DNA of 46,922 bases. Origin: CAZLFA01 sp964558665. Lineage in GTDB: Bacteria > Desulfobacterota > Syntrophia > Syntrophales > PHBD01. A program made the position numbers and the translations under genes. Below the pieces are notes generated by a model. It did no database searches. It had not been told where the DNA came from and was given only the letters and a program-made list of their open reading frames with translations. Position 1 is the first letter of the stretch; the number at the start of each line of letters is the position of its first letter. The stretch covers positions 1 to 46,922 of the forward strand of contig CAZLFA010000026.1 of assembly GCA_964558665.1 (NCBI GenBank), in the 5' to 3' direction. Of the stretch, positions 24,449 to 32,840 are shown piece by piece.

Positions 24449-24776
24449 AGAGAGTGAACATTTACCGCCAAATGAGAGACAACGGAAGCGGGCGGATGAC
24501 TTTACCAAAAAAATCGGCTCTAAAGAGTCAAGGCGTATAAAAGGAAAGGCACAGTCGCAAGACACGGTCTTGTTCGGACTCGGGATGTTCGGCGTTGTCG
24601 GGTGGTCAGTCGTTATTCCCACCCTGATAGGGACAGCCCTTGGTTACTGGATCGACGCAACATGGCCGAGCCGTTTTTCCTGGACATTAATGCTTCTCAT
24701 TCTCGGAATGGCACTGGGATGCTTAAATGCATGGTACTGGGTAAAGAAGGCCAGGGAAAAAATTATCATGGATTAG
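24441..24776 (+). CDS. atpQ: N-ATPase AtpQ-like membrane protein (ATPase gene 1/AtpI-type)
   Basis: This 111-aa protein has a basic cytoplasmic N-terminus (about 40 residues) and two membrane helices (GMFGVVGWSVVIPTLIGTALGYWID and WTLMLLILGMALGCLNAWYWV). This is the AtpQ position and size in N-ATPase operons; AtpQ and AtpR are diagnostic for them. AtpI-type proteins assist c-ring assembly or cation handling. It overlaps atpC by 8 nt. Confidence 0.85.
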   Translation: MSKESEHLPPNERQRKRADDFTKKIGSKESRRIKGKAQSQDTVLFGLGMFGVVGWSVVIPTLIGTALGYWIDATWPSRFSWTLMLLILGMALGCLNAWYWVKKAREKIIMD

Positions 24777-24824
24777 CATTTTTACACTTCTGTAACCATA
24801 TAGCTAATGCTTGGGGTAATGAAA

Positions 24825-25130
24825 ATGATTGATTTGTATGTACTGATAATCTGTTTCATCTTCGGGGGTTTTATGGGTGTCCTTTATTTTTCGGGACTCT
24901 GGCAGACGGTAAGTCGTCTCGCAGATTCACCGCATCCGATACGACTACTTATGTTTAGTTTTGCAGTTCGGTTGGGTCTCGTACTTGCAGGTTTTTATAT
25001 TATCATGGATGGATCCTGGGCGCGTCTCGCCGCCGCCATTCTAGGCTTTATGATTGCCCGGGTATTCCTTGTCGAAAAACTTGGTCAGATGCAGATATCT
25101 TCATGCAAAGGAGCACCTCTATGGAAGTAG
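24825..25130 (+). CDS. atpR: N-ATPase AtpR-like membrane protein
   Basis: This 101-aa protein with three predicted membrane segments (LYVLIICFIFGGFMGVLYF, LMFSFAVRLGLVLAGFYII, LAAAILGFMIARVFLVEKL) matches the AtpR position and size. The conserved Arg in the second segment (FAVRLGLV) is typical. The ATG at 24825 has GGGGT 8 nt upstream; earlier in-frame ATGs at 24807 and 24819 are possible. It overlaps atpB by 10 nt. Confidence 0.85.
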   Translation: MIDLYVLIICFIFGGFMGVLYFSGLWQTVSRLADSPHPIRLLMFSFAVRLGLVLAGFYIIMDGSWARLAAAILGFMIARVFLVEKLGQMQISSCKGAPLWK

Positions 25131-25846
25131 TGGCCATCAATCAGATCAGTCCCGATCAGGTTATCCTGTTCGCATGGGGATTTGTAACCATCAGCGCGAC
25201 CTTGGTATACACGTGGATCATCATGGGATTATTGGTTATCGGATCGATTCTAATAACTCGCAACCTTTCGACGGACCGCACCATGTCACGCTGGCAGAAC
25301 CTCATGGAGGTTATTGTCTCGGCTATCCGTTCCGAGATCAAGGAAATCGTCAAGGAAGGCGAGGACACATATTTCTGCTTCATCGGCACTCTCTTTCTCT
25401 TTATCCTGCTCTCAAACCTGTTCACTATTATCCCCGGCTACGTGGCACCGACATCGTCACTGACGACCACTTCGGCTTTGGCAATCATGGTCTTTTTTGC
25501 CGTGCCGATGTTCGGTATCTCCAAACAAGGAGTTATCGAGTATTTCAAGGAATACTTTCGCCCAACTTTCATCTTTTTCCCTTTTCACGTTATGGGCGAA
25601 TTTTCACGTACCCTGGCGCTGGCCGTCAGGTTGTTCGGAAATCTCATGAGCCATGAAAAGGTCATTGCCATACTGTTGACAGTAACCCCCCTGTTTTTCC
25701 CGATAGTCATGCAAGCCCTGGGGCTGCTTATCGGCCTTATTCAGGCATATATATTCGTAGTTCTGGCTATGGTTTATATTGCGTCTGCTACACAGGCACA
25801 CGAAGAAACGGAGCATAAATCGAAGGAACATCAACAAATCAATTAA
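25121..25846 (+). CDS. atpB: N-type Fo ATPase subunit a
   Basis: This 241-aa integral membrane subunit forms the ion half-channels with the c-ring. The essential Arg is R170 in LAVRLFGNLM, and the C-terminal helix has GLLIGLIQAYIFVVLAMVYI. AAGGAG lies 7 nt before ATG 25121; an upstream in-frame ATG at 25103 is less likely. It overlaps atpR by 10 nt. The N-terminus carries ISPDQ and then membrane helix VTISATLVYTWIIMGLLVIG. Confidence 0.92.
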   Translation: MEVVAINQISPDQVILFAWGFVTISATLVYTWIIMGLLVIGSILITRNLSTDRTMSRWQNLMEVIVSAIRSEIKEIVKEGEDTYFCFIGTLFLFILLSNLFTIIPGYVAPTSSLTTTSALAIMVFFAVPMFGISKQGVIEYFKEYFRPTFIFFPFHVMGEFSRTLALAVRLFGNLMSHEKVIAILLTVTPLFFPIVMQALGLLIGLIQAYIFVVLAMVYIASATQAHEETEHKSKEHQQIN

Positions 25847-25872
25847 CACAAAGAAAGGAAGGAAGGAATATT

Positions 25873-26151
25873 ATGGACAGCGTAAGCATTGTTGCAATGG
25901 CATCGATTATTACTGCGGGGATTTGCATGGGGATCGGCGCCATCGGTCCGGCTCTCGGACAGGGTAGGGCCGTGCAGGGCGCGCTAAGCGCCATCGCACA
26001 GCAGCCTGATGAGAGGAACTCTTTAACAAGAACTCTTTTTGTGGGTCTCGCTATGATTGAGTCCATCGCCATCTACTGCTTTGTCATCGCTATGATCCTG
26101 GTATTCGCCAATCCATTTTGGGGATATGTTATAAAAAAAGTGGGGGGATGA
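25873..26151 (+). CDS. atpE: Fo ATPase subunit c with Na+-binding motif
   Basis: This 92-aa hairpin of two membrane helices forms the rotor ring. The sodium-type ligand set is visible: Gln30 in GPALGQG (helix 1), and Glu63-Ser64 with Tyr68 in MIESIAIY (helix 2). This corresponds to Q32, E65, S66 and Y70 of the Ilyobacter tartaricus ring. Thr67 of that protein is Ile65 here. Proton-specific rings lack the Ser and usually the Gln. N-type c subunits that use two carboxylates carry Glu at the Gln position; this one does not. Sodium coupling is inferred from the residues only. A strong ribosome site (AAGGAAGGAAGG) precedes it. Confidence 0.93.
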   Translation: MDSVSIVAMASIITAGICMGIGAIGPALGQGRAVQGALSAIAQQPDERNSLTRTLFVGLAMIESIAIYCFVIAMILVFANPFWGYVIKKVGG

Positions 26152-26154
26152 TCC

Positions 26155-26925
26155 ATGCATATTGACTTGTTTGTCTTTTTCGCCCAAATCGTCAACCTCT
26201 TAATACTCATGTTTCTGCTGAAAAAGTTTCTCTTCGGCAAAATATTAGGAGCAATTGACGCCAGGGAGGCAAAGATCGGCGCCATCTTTGCTGAAGCCGA
26301 GACATCCCGCCAGGAGACAGCGGCTGCATCAAAGACTTATGAGCAAAAGCTTCAGGAACTGGATACGCGATACGAAGAAATGCTCAATCAAAATCGCAGA
26401 GATGCGGAAGCGTTTCGAAATCAACTCATGGAAAAGGCCCGCGAAGAGGTTGATTTCCTGCAACGAAGGTGGTTCGAGACATTAAAATCTGAAAGGCAAC
26501 AATTTCTGCAGGAGCTGCGTCATCTTGCAGGAAATCAGATCTATGCCGTCAGCCGCCGTGTCCTGAAAGACTTGGCTGATTTAAACCTGGAAGAGCGGAT
26601 AGTAGAGGTCCTTGTGGAACGCATCGCCTCTATGGATGAACAAGAAATGAAAAAATTTTCCACACCCATCTCGAGGGGGGGCAAAATCACTATCTCCTGT
26701 GCTTTTGACATCCCCGAGACGAGCCGAATGAAACTTAATGAAGCTCTGAACAACCGTCTCGCCGGTGACGTTACGGTTTCCTACGAACGGACGGAAGACA
26801 TCCTGTCCGGGTATGAAATGCGAGCGGATGGACACAAGATTGCCTGGAGCATGAAGGACTATCTGGACTCACTCGAAGAGCGCTTTTATTCAGCGCTGTA
26901 CGAAGAGGCAAAGGAACGAACCTAG
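26155..26925 (+). CDS. atpF: N-ATPase subunit b with fused delta-like C-terminus
   Basis: This 256-aa protein has one N-terminal membrane helix (FAQIVNLLILMFLLKKFLF), a long coiled-coil stalk (residues 45-150) and a C-terminal globular part (about 160-256; ITISCAFDIPETSRMKLNEALNNRLAG) that resembles the delta subunit. N-ATPase operons have no separate delta gene, and a longer b subunit is characteristic. It lies 3 nt after atpE and 41 nt before atpA. Confidence 0.88.
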   Translation: MHIDLFVFFAQIVNLLILMFLLKKFLFGKILGAIDAREAKIGAIFAEAETSRQETAAASKTYEQKLQELDTRYEEMLNQNRRDAEAFRNQLMEKAREEVDFLQRRWFETLKSERQQFLQELRHLAGNQIYAVSRRVLKDLADLNLEERIVEVLVERIASMDEQEMKKFSTPISRGGKITISCAFDIPETSRMKLNEALNNRLAGDVTVSYERTEDILSGYEMRADGHKIAWSMKDYLDSLEERFYSALYEEAKERT

Positions 26926-26966
26926 GGACTTAGCGGGACCCATCAAGCAACATCATGAGGATGATC

Positions 26967-28496
26967 ATGACTGAAAAAGAAGAACTGACGACATTTTTAG
27001 AAAACGCTTTTCAGACGATGGACGATGTACTTGCCAGTCAAGAGTCAGATCTTCGCGATCGGGAGATCGGCATCGTCAATTACGTCGGCTACGGCATCGT
27101 GCGAGTAGACGGGCTGCCTAATATAAGAGCTGATGAGCTGGTTCTTTTTCCGGATAATCTTAAGGGACTCGTATTTAATATCGATCCTGATGAGATTGGC
27201 GTTATCCTTCTCGGACATACCGAGGGGCTTCATGCCGGTGCCGAAGTGCGCCGTACTGACCGGGTACTCGATGTCCCGGTGGGGGAGTCACTTATCGGCC
27301 GCGTGGTTGACGCCCTTGGGCGCCCTCTTGACAACCAGGGCGAGATCCGAACGGTGAAACGAATGCCTGTAGAGCGTGAAGCTCCGCCAGTTATGGCCCG
27401 TGACCCTGTAACCGTTCCGCTCCAGACAGGGATCAAGGTCATCGACGCTCTCTTTCCCATCGGCCGTGGCCAGCGGGAGTTGATCGTCGGGGACCGCCAA
27501 ACAGGCAAGACGGCCATAGCTCTTGATGCAATCATCAATCAGGCTGGCAAAGACGTTCTGTGCATATATTGCACAATCGGTAAAAAAGCCTCCGACACGG
27601 CCAAGCTTATTGCCGATTTAAAGAATTACAACGCCATGCCCTACGTAACGGTAGTCGTTGCAACAGCAGATGATGTACCAGGTCTTCAGTTTATTGCCCC
27701 CTACGCCGCCACATCCATGGGAGAATACTTCATGGCAACCGGCAGGGATGTTTTAATAATCTACGATGATCTGACCTGTCATGCCCGTGCTTACCGTGAA
27801 CTATCTCTGCTGTTGAGACGTCCGCCGGGTCGCGAAGCCTTCCCCGGAGACATCTTCTACATTCACTCACGGCTTCTGGAAAGATCGACTCATTTGCGTA
27901 AAGAGCATGGCGGCGGATCGCTGACATCACTCCCCATTGTAGAAACAGAGGCACAGGACATTTCAGGCTACATACCGACTAACCTGATCTCCATCACAGA
28001 CGGTCAGCTTTATCTATCACCCAGACTTTTTCAGAAGGGTATCCTTCCCGCGGTCGATGTGGGCAAATCGGTCTCCCGTGTGGGCGGCAAAGCTCAGTTG
28101 ACGTCTTATAGATCCGTGGCATCAGACTTAAGAATCTCTCATGCTCAGTTTGAGGAATTGGAAACCTTCTCGCGCTTCGGTACCCGCCTGGACGACGCCA
28201 CAAGGAAGATTCTGGAAAGAGGCTGGAGAGTACGAGAAATTCTCAAGCAGCCTCAATACAAACCCATTCCCGTTTCAGAGCAAATAACCGCCCTTCTGGC
28301 GGTAACATCCGGTGTGTTCGATGGAATACCGGCGGAAAGAATTCTGGAAGCAGAGGAAATCCTGCGTAAGCGTTTCATGGAACAACATAGCGATCTATGC
28401 GCAAGGATTGCAGCAGGGGAAAAGCTTAGTGATAATGATCGGGAAACAATCCTTCACTCCGCACAAGAAACAGCGTCATTGATAACAAAGGAGTAA
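26967..28496 (+). CDS. atpA: N-type F1 ATPase subunit alpha
   Basis: This 509-aa non-catalytic nucleotide-binding subunit has P-loop GDRQTGKT (residues 175-182), RRPPGREAFPGDIFYIHSRLLER and the visit-Arg region VSRVGGKAQ. The ATG at 26967 is used because AGG lies 6 nt upstream; ATGs at 26955 and 26961 are less well spaced. Length is normal. It follows atpF and precedes atpG by 4 nt. Confidence 0.95.
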   Translation: MTEKEELTTFLENAFQTMDDVLASQESDLRDREIGIVNYVGYGIVRVDGLPNIRADELVLFPDNLKGLVFNIDPDEIGVILLGHTEGLHAGAEVRRTDRVLDVPVGESLIGRVVDALGRPLDNQGEIRTVKRMPVEREAPPVMARDPVTVPLQTGIKVIDALFPIGRGQRELIVGDRQTGKTAIALDAIINQAGKDVLCIYCTIGKKASDTAKLIADLKNYNAMPYVTVVVATADDVPGLQFIAPYAATSMGEYFMATGRDVLIIYDDLTCHARAYRELSLLLRRPPGREAFPGDIFYIHSRLLERSTHLRKEHGGGSLTSLPIVETEAQDISGYIPTNLISITDGQLYLSPRLFQKGILPAVDVGKSVSRVGGKAQLTSYRSVASDLRISHAQFEELETFSRFGTRLDDATRKILERGWRVREILKQPQYKPIPVSEQITALLAVTSGVFDGIPAERILEAEEILRKRFMEQHSDLCARIAAGEKLSDNDRETILHSAQETASLITKE

Positions 28497-28500
28497 AACC

Positions 28501-29388
28501 GTGCAGACAGCTGAAGCCCTGAAAAGGAAAATCAAGAGTGCTCAGGATCTTCTGGGCGTCGTAAAGACCATGAAGGCATTGGCTGCCGTCAGCATCCGTC
28601 AGTATCAGCGCGCGGTAGAGTCCTTAACCGACTATAACCGCACCACCGAAATGGGGCTGCAAATCGTACTTAAAAAGAGCAGGGAAGCGGCAGCGGTTCG
28701 AAGTTCCCGACCAATGCTTTTTGGAGCGGTGGTCTTTGGAACAGATCAGGGTTTGTGCGGTCAGCTTAATACAACGATCGTTAATCACGCTTTGGCGGAA
28801 ATGGACAAAACAGGTACTCCCAAAGAGCATCGGATCATTATCGCTGTGGGAGCTCGAACCGCCGACCTCTTGGATGGAGGGGGGCAAAAAGTATTTGAAA
28901 TCCTGACCACACCAGGATCGACGGCAGGTATCACTTCCATGGTTCAGGACATTACACTGCTTCTGGAAAACATGAGATTTAATAGCACCGTCGAGCGTAT
29001 GCATCTTTACTTCAGCGAATATCTTTCCGGTGCCACCTACCGACCCTCCACTCTGAAGCTTATGCCGGTAGATCAGGACTGGCTTGTCGGTCTACAGAAA
29101 AAAAAATGGGACTCGCGAACCTTGCCTATATTCACTATGGATTGGGATAGCATTTTTAGGGGTTTGATCCGTGAATATCTATTTGTCTCCATCTACAGGG
29201 CTATTGCCAACTCACTGGCCAGCGAGAATGCCAGTAGACTGGCTGCCATGCAAAATGCCGAAAAGAATATTGAGGAACGCCTCGAGGAACTCGATGTTCA
29301 TTTCCACCGCCAGCGTCAGATGACTATTACAGAAGAACTGCTGGATATAGTTGCCGGATTTGAAGTCCTTAAAGGCTCTCAGGCATAG
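28501..29388 (+). CDS. atpG: N-type F1 ATPase subunit gamma
   Basis: This 295-aa rotor shaft subunit starts at a GTG with AAAGGAG 7 nt upstream. N- and C-terminal helices (ALKRKIKSAQDLLGVVKTMKALAA and NAEKNIEERLEELD...ITEELLDIVAGFEVL) form the coiled coil, and FGTDQGLCGQLN is the conserved gamma segment. It is the last subunit gene. A 6-bp hairpin follows, but there is no T-tract, so read-through into 29478 is likely. Confidence 0.93.
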   Translation: MQTAEALKRKIKSAQDLLGVVKTMKALAAVSIRQYQRAVESLTDYNRTTEMGLQIVLKKSREAAAVRSSRPMLFGAVVFGTDQGLCGQLNTTIVNHALAEMDKTGTPKEHRIIIAVGARTADLLDGGGQKVFEILTTPGSTAGITSMVQDITLLLENMRFNSTVERMHLYFSEYLSGATYRPSTLKLMPVDQDWLVGLQKKKWDSRTLPIFTMDWDSIFRGLIREYLFVSIYRAIANSLASENASRLAAMQNAEKNIEERLEELDVHFHRQRQMTITEELLDIVAGFEVLKGSQA

Positions 29389-29477
29389 AATGACAAGCAC
29401 GCAGCAGAAACGTGACCAAATGTTTATACATAGCAAACATGGCAATCAATTAACCGAGACGAAAGGAGGTGCTGGTC

Positions 29478-30368
29478 ATGGTAGAACATAGGGGAACTTG
29501 CCTCATATGCGCATGGCGAGAACATTGTCAGAAAAGATTTTCAGTCAAATCGGATGGTTTGCTTAACGTTATTTGTGCAGACTATACTAAAGACATGAAA
29601 ATCAAGGATAGCGATATAACTTTGCTGGAAAAACAATACAAGGATGTCGCGGCAAAAACAGCAAAGAAGTCATTGGATAATCTTGTAGAAGAACAACTGG
29701 TAAAATGGCAAAGACTGCTGGATGACGGGGGTGAAGAAAAAAAAGAGGTTACAGCCGGACCAGTTATTACCGTCTCCCGTCAACCGGGCAGCGGTGGAAT
29801 TGCCATTGCCAGAAGACTGTCCACAAAAATGGTCATGGATCTTATGGGTGGTCAGATAATCCAGCATGTAGCGGAAAGCGTTAAAATGAGCACCAAGGTG
29901 GTTGAAACACTTGATGAGAAGGGCATTTCCGTCAGGGACAGCTGGCTTGCATCACTTTTTGAGTCACGGCATCTCTGGCCGGACACATATCTGCAGCATT
30001 TGACAAAAGTCATTGCGACAATAGGCAGATACGGCAATGCCATTATTATCGGCAGAGGAGCTCATTACATCCTGCCACCTAATGATACATTTAAAATACG
30101 CGTTATTGCGCCACTTGAAACCAGGATAAACAATATGATGGGATACAAGCAATACAGCAGGAGTGAAGCGGAAAAATTTGCTGTCAAGCGGGAAGAAGAA
30201 CAAAAGGCTTTTGCCAAAAAGTACTTCCGCGCCGACATCACAGATCCTTCACATTATGATATGGTGATCAACACCGCACAAATAAGCACAGATGGAGCGG
30301 CCCAAGCTGTTGAAATCGCATTCAAGACATGGTGGTCATCGAAAACTAACGGTGGGCAGAGCGAATAG
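29478..30368 (+). CDS. Cytidylate-kinase-like protein with Cys-rich N-terminal leader
   Basis: This 296-aa protein has AAAGGAGGT 8 nt before ATG. Residues 1-45 contain C-x2-C-x5-C and a further Cys about 20 residues on (CLICAWREHC...VICADY), suggesting a metal-binding knuckle. From about residue 95 the cytidylate-kinase-like (AAA kinase) fold begins with ITVSRQPGSGGIAIARRL. As in that family the P-loop lacks the canonical GKS/T Lys. A later IIIGRGAHYIL segment is also family-typical. Substrate is unknown. It follows atpG by 90 nt and likely shares the sigma-54 transcript. The N-terminal Cys knuckle may sense metal or redox state (inference). Confidence 0.75.
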   Translation: MVEHRGTCLICAWREHCQKRFSVKSDGLLNVICADYTKDMKIKDSDITLLEKQYKDVAAKTAKKSLDNLVEEQLVKWQRLLDDGGEEKKEVTAGPVITVSRQPGSGGIAIARRLSTKMVMDLMGGQIIQHVAESVKMSTKVVETLDEKGISVRDSWLASLFESRHLWPDTYLQHLTKVIATIGRYGNAIIIGRGAHYILPPNDTFKIRVIAPLETRINNMMGYKQYSRSEAEKFAVKREEEQKAFAKKYFRADITDPSHYDMVINTAQISTDGAAQAVEIAFKTWWSSKTNGGQSE

Positions 30369-30426
30369 GGTAGTGACAATACATCCTTATAACCGTATCG
30401 TATATATGATTAGGAGGTGATGACCC

Positions 30427-30912
30427 ATGATATCCGGCTATGACCTTGTACAATTTGACTTTTTTCGCGACTTTTCCGAGTCTGAATGTGAGAAGTTATT
30501 ACCTATTGCCGAGGAAATAGAAGTTGAAGCCGGAACACAAATGTACAGAAAAGGTGATCCGGCTTCCCACTTTTACCTTGTCCGAGAAGGTAAAGTAATC
30601 CTCAAGATGGAAAGTTATATGGGCCCCCATAAGCCGCCGCTGGAAGTTACTGTCGACATTATAACCGGCAGTGATGCCATGGGGTGGTCAGCAGTTGTCG
30701 ATCCCTATATTTATACACTGGGTGCTCTTGCCATAGACAGATCGTCGCTTATAGGTCTCAAGGCACAAGAACTAAGAGACTTGATGAATAGAGACAGCTC
30801 GCTTGGATATAAAATCATGCAGCAAACGACCAAGCTTATTGCGCACAGACTTAATCACACAAGAATAATTCTTGTCGGAGAGCGAGGACTGTCTCATTTA
30901 AGCGAGTATTAA
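30427..30912 (+). CDS. Cyclic-nucleotide-binding domain protein without HTH
   Basis: This 161-aa Crp-type cNMP-binding beta-roll (FFRDFSESECEKLLPIAEEIEVEAGTQMYRKGDPASHFYLVREGKV) has no DNA-binding HTH; it ends in a helix (DLMNRDSSLGYKIMQQTTKLIAHRLNHTRI). The usual RNE/RSA phosphate-binding motif is not evident, so it may bind a different ligand. AGGAGGTGATG precedes the ATG. It is the probable last gene of the N-ATPase operon. Confidence 0.75.
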   Translation: MISGYDLVQFDFFRDFSESECEKLLPIAEEIEVEAGTQMYRKGDPASHFYLVREGKVILKMESYMGPHKPPLEVTVDIITGSDAMGWSAVVDPYIYTLGALAIDRSSLIGLKAQELRDLMNRDSSLGYKIMQQTTKLIAHRLNHTRIILVGERGLSHLSEY

Positions 30913-30937
30913 AGCACAGGGGTACATGCGTAAATAA

Positions 30938-31369
30938 TCAAAGCGCGTAGAGCTTCTCTCCGCTCAGGACAGTCATGGAGTTCTTTAAAAGAACTTCTAT
31001 GGCTGCATCGGGATTGTCGAAACGGAAGATGATGACGGCGTTTTCTCCACTTTTTTCGACAAAGGCATAAAGATATTCGATGTTGACGTCGTTTTTAGAC
31101 AGAACTTCCAGAATGCTGTGCAGACCGCCCGGACGGTCCGGAACTTCCACGGCAACAACGGTGGTCCGGCTTACTGTATAGCCGCCATCTTTGATGACCC
31201 GGGCGGCTTTCTCAACATCATTGACGATCAGGCGCAGAATACCGAAATCTGATGTATCAGCAAGAGATAGTGTGCGAATATTAATGTTGGCATCCTTTAA
31301 TATCCTGGTAATTTCTTCCAACCCGCCGGGTTTGTTTTCCAGAAATATCGATATCTGTTCCACCTTCAT
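30938..31369 (-). CDS. Tandem ACT-domain amino acid-binding protein
   Basis: This 143-aa protein has two ACT domains (VEQISIFLENKPGGLEEITRILKDANINIRTLSL and VVAVEVPDRPGGLHSILEVLSKNDVNIEYLYAF). It probably senses an aromatic or branched amino acid and may regulate the linked ligase. The start at 31369 has GGGAG 6 nt upstream; an ATG at 31375 is too close to it. It is 60 nt downstream of paaK on the same strand, a pairing common in anaerobes. Confidence 0.85.
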   Translation of the reverse strand: MKVEQISIFLENKPGGLEEITRILKDANINIRTLSLADTSDFGILRLIVNDVEKAARVIKDGGYTVSRTTVVAVEVPDRPGGLHSILEVLSKNDVNIEYLYAFVEKSGENAVIIFRFDNPDAAIEVLLKNSMTVLSGEKLYAL

Positions 31370-31429
31370 GGTCATCTCCCTTCTCCTCTATCCAAATCGG
31401 CACTAATTGATTGCTCTGTTAATGGTGCT

Positions 31430-32737
31430 TTAAATATGTCTCTTGTCGATAACGCGGCTTGCCTTGCCTTCGAAGCGCTGCAGCGATTTCGGCTGAACAA
31501 GCTTTATCTTTGCCGTAATCCCGAGATAATCCTTGAGGTCTTTTACAATACGTTTTTCGATTTTTTGAAGAACCTTTACTTCTCCTGCATCGGAAAAGAT
31601 CTTTTCATTGACCTCGACCTGCACTTCCAGCGTATCCAGCGTACCGACGCGGTCAACAACAAGCTGGTAATGAGGCTCCAGTCCCTCTATGCCGACAAGC
31701 ACAGCTTCTATCTGTGAAGGAAAGACATTTACTCCTCTGATGATAAGCATGTCGTCGCTTCTCCCTGTGACACGATCCATGCGGACATGAGTCCTGCCGC
31801 AGCGGCATGGTTCTGTTATCAGCGCAGTAATATCCCTGGTGCGATAGCGAATGAGCGGGAATGCTTCTTTCGTAATGGTCGTAAACACGAGTTCGCCTCT
31901 CTCTCCCGGAGGCAGAACCTTTCCTGTTTCCGGATCGATCGTTTCGACGATAAAATGATCTTCAAAGATATGCATTCCCTGACGGCCTTCAGCACATTCC
32001 ATCGCCACGCCAGGTCCCATTACCTCTGACAGTCCGTATATGTTCAGAGCCATAATATTCAGAGAGTTTTCTATCTGCTCGCTCATTTCGTCGCTCCACG
32101 GCTCCGCGCCAAAAATGCCAACCCGAAGCTTCAGCGCCGCCATATTGACACCCATGGCGTTTCCCTGCTCGGCAAGATTCAAAGCATATGAGGGCGTGCA
32201 GCAAATCGCCGTCGGTCCAAAATCCTGCAATATCATGATCTGTCTTTTGGTGTTGCCGCCGGACATGGGAATAACACTGGCGCCAAGCCTTTCTGCACCA
32301 TAATGGGCACCCAGTCCGCCGGTGAAAAGGCCGTAGCCATACGCATTGTGGATGATATCATTTTTTGTCAAGCCGGCCGCCACAAAACATCTTGCCATCA
32401 GTTCCGACCATGTTTCGATGTCTCTTTTAGTATATCCGACGACGGTTGATCTGCCCGTTGTACCTGACGAGGCATGCAATCTGACAACGCTGCTCATCGG
32501 CACGGCAAACAATCCAAAAGGATAATTGTCCCTGAGATCATTTTTTGTTGTGAAGGGAAGAAGCTTAAGATCATCTAATGACCTTATATCTTCAGGATTG
32601 ACGCCGGCTTCATCGAAGGATTTTCTATAAAACCCGACCATATGATAAACCCTTTTCAATACCTGCTGCAGCCTCTTTAATTGTAACGCCTCCAGGGCTT
32701 CCCTGGGAAGTGTTTCAAATTCTTCATTATAGATCAT
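31430..32737 (-). CDS. paaK: Phenylacetate-CoA ligase-like AMP-forming enzyme
   Basis: This 435-aa ANL-superfamily ligase forms aryl-CoA from an aryl acid, ATP and CoA. The P-loop-like motif SSGTTGRSTVVGYT, the middle motif YGLSEVMGPG and C-terminal motifs RTRDIT and GRSDDMLIIRGVN are visible. Aryl-acetates arising from amino-acid fermentation are likely substrates. An ACT-domain gene follows in the operon. GAGGGGAG lies about 9 nt before ATG. A strong promoter is seen upstream at 32800-32828. Confidence 0.92.
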   Translation of the reverse strand: MIYNEEFETLPREALEALQLKRLQQVLKRVYHMVGFYRKSFDEAGVNPEDIRSLDDLKLLPFTTKNDLRDNYPFGLFAVPMSSVVRLHASSGTTGRSTVVGYTKRDIETWSELMARCFVAAGLTKNDIIHNAYGYGLFTGGLGAHYGAERLGASVIPMSGGNTKRQIMILQDFGPTAICCTPSYALNLAEQGNAMGVNMAALKLRVGIFGAEPWSDEMSEQIENSLNIMALNIYGLSEVMGPGVAMECAEGRQGMHIFEDHFIVETIDPETGKVLPPGERGELVFTTITKEAFPLIRYRTRDITALITEPCRCGRTHVRMDRVTGRSDDMLIIRGVNVFPSQIEAVLVGIEGLEPHYQLVVDRVGTLDTLEVQVEVNEKIFSDAGEVKVLQKIEKRIVKDLKDYLGITAKIKLVQPKSLQRFEGKASRVIDKRHI

Positions 32738-32799
32738 TGATGTTGTCTCCCCTCAAAAATTTGATAACATTGACATGTAGTTATTGGAAGTGAGTTTTG

Positions 32800-32828
32800 A
32801 TTATATCAGATGCTCATGACAATCACAA
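32800..32828 (-). promoter_or_regulatory. Sigma-70 promoter of paaK-ACT
   Basis: On the minus strand a perfect TATAAT (32805-32800) lies 17 bp after TTGTGA (32828-32823). It is 62 nt before the paaK start and sits just past the stop of the NUDIX gene. Confidence 0.65.
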
Positions 32829-32840
32829 GATGCTCATGAC
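32808..32840. repeat. 13-bp direct repeat at the NUDIX stop / paaK promoter
   Basis: AGATGCTCATGAC occurs at 32808-32820 and 32828-32840. The second copy runs into the NUDIX stop region and the first covers the paaK promoter spacer. It may be a short duplication or two regulator sites. Confidence 0.5.

Noticed and set aside
29421..29445. Hairpin ATGTTT / AAACAT after atpG
   Set aside because: Six AT-rich pairs and no T-run; too weak to be a terminator.
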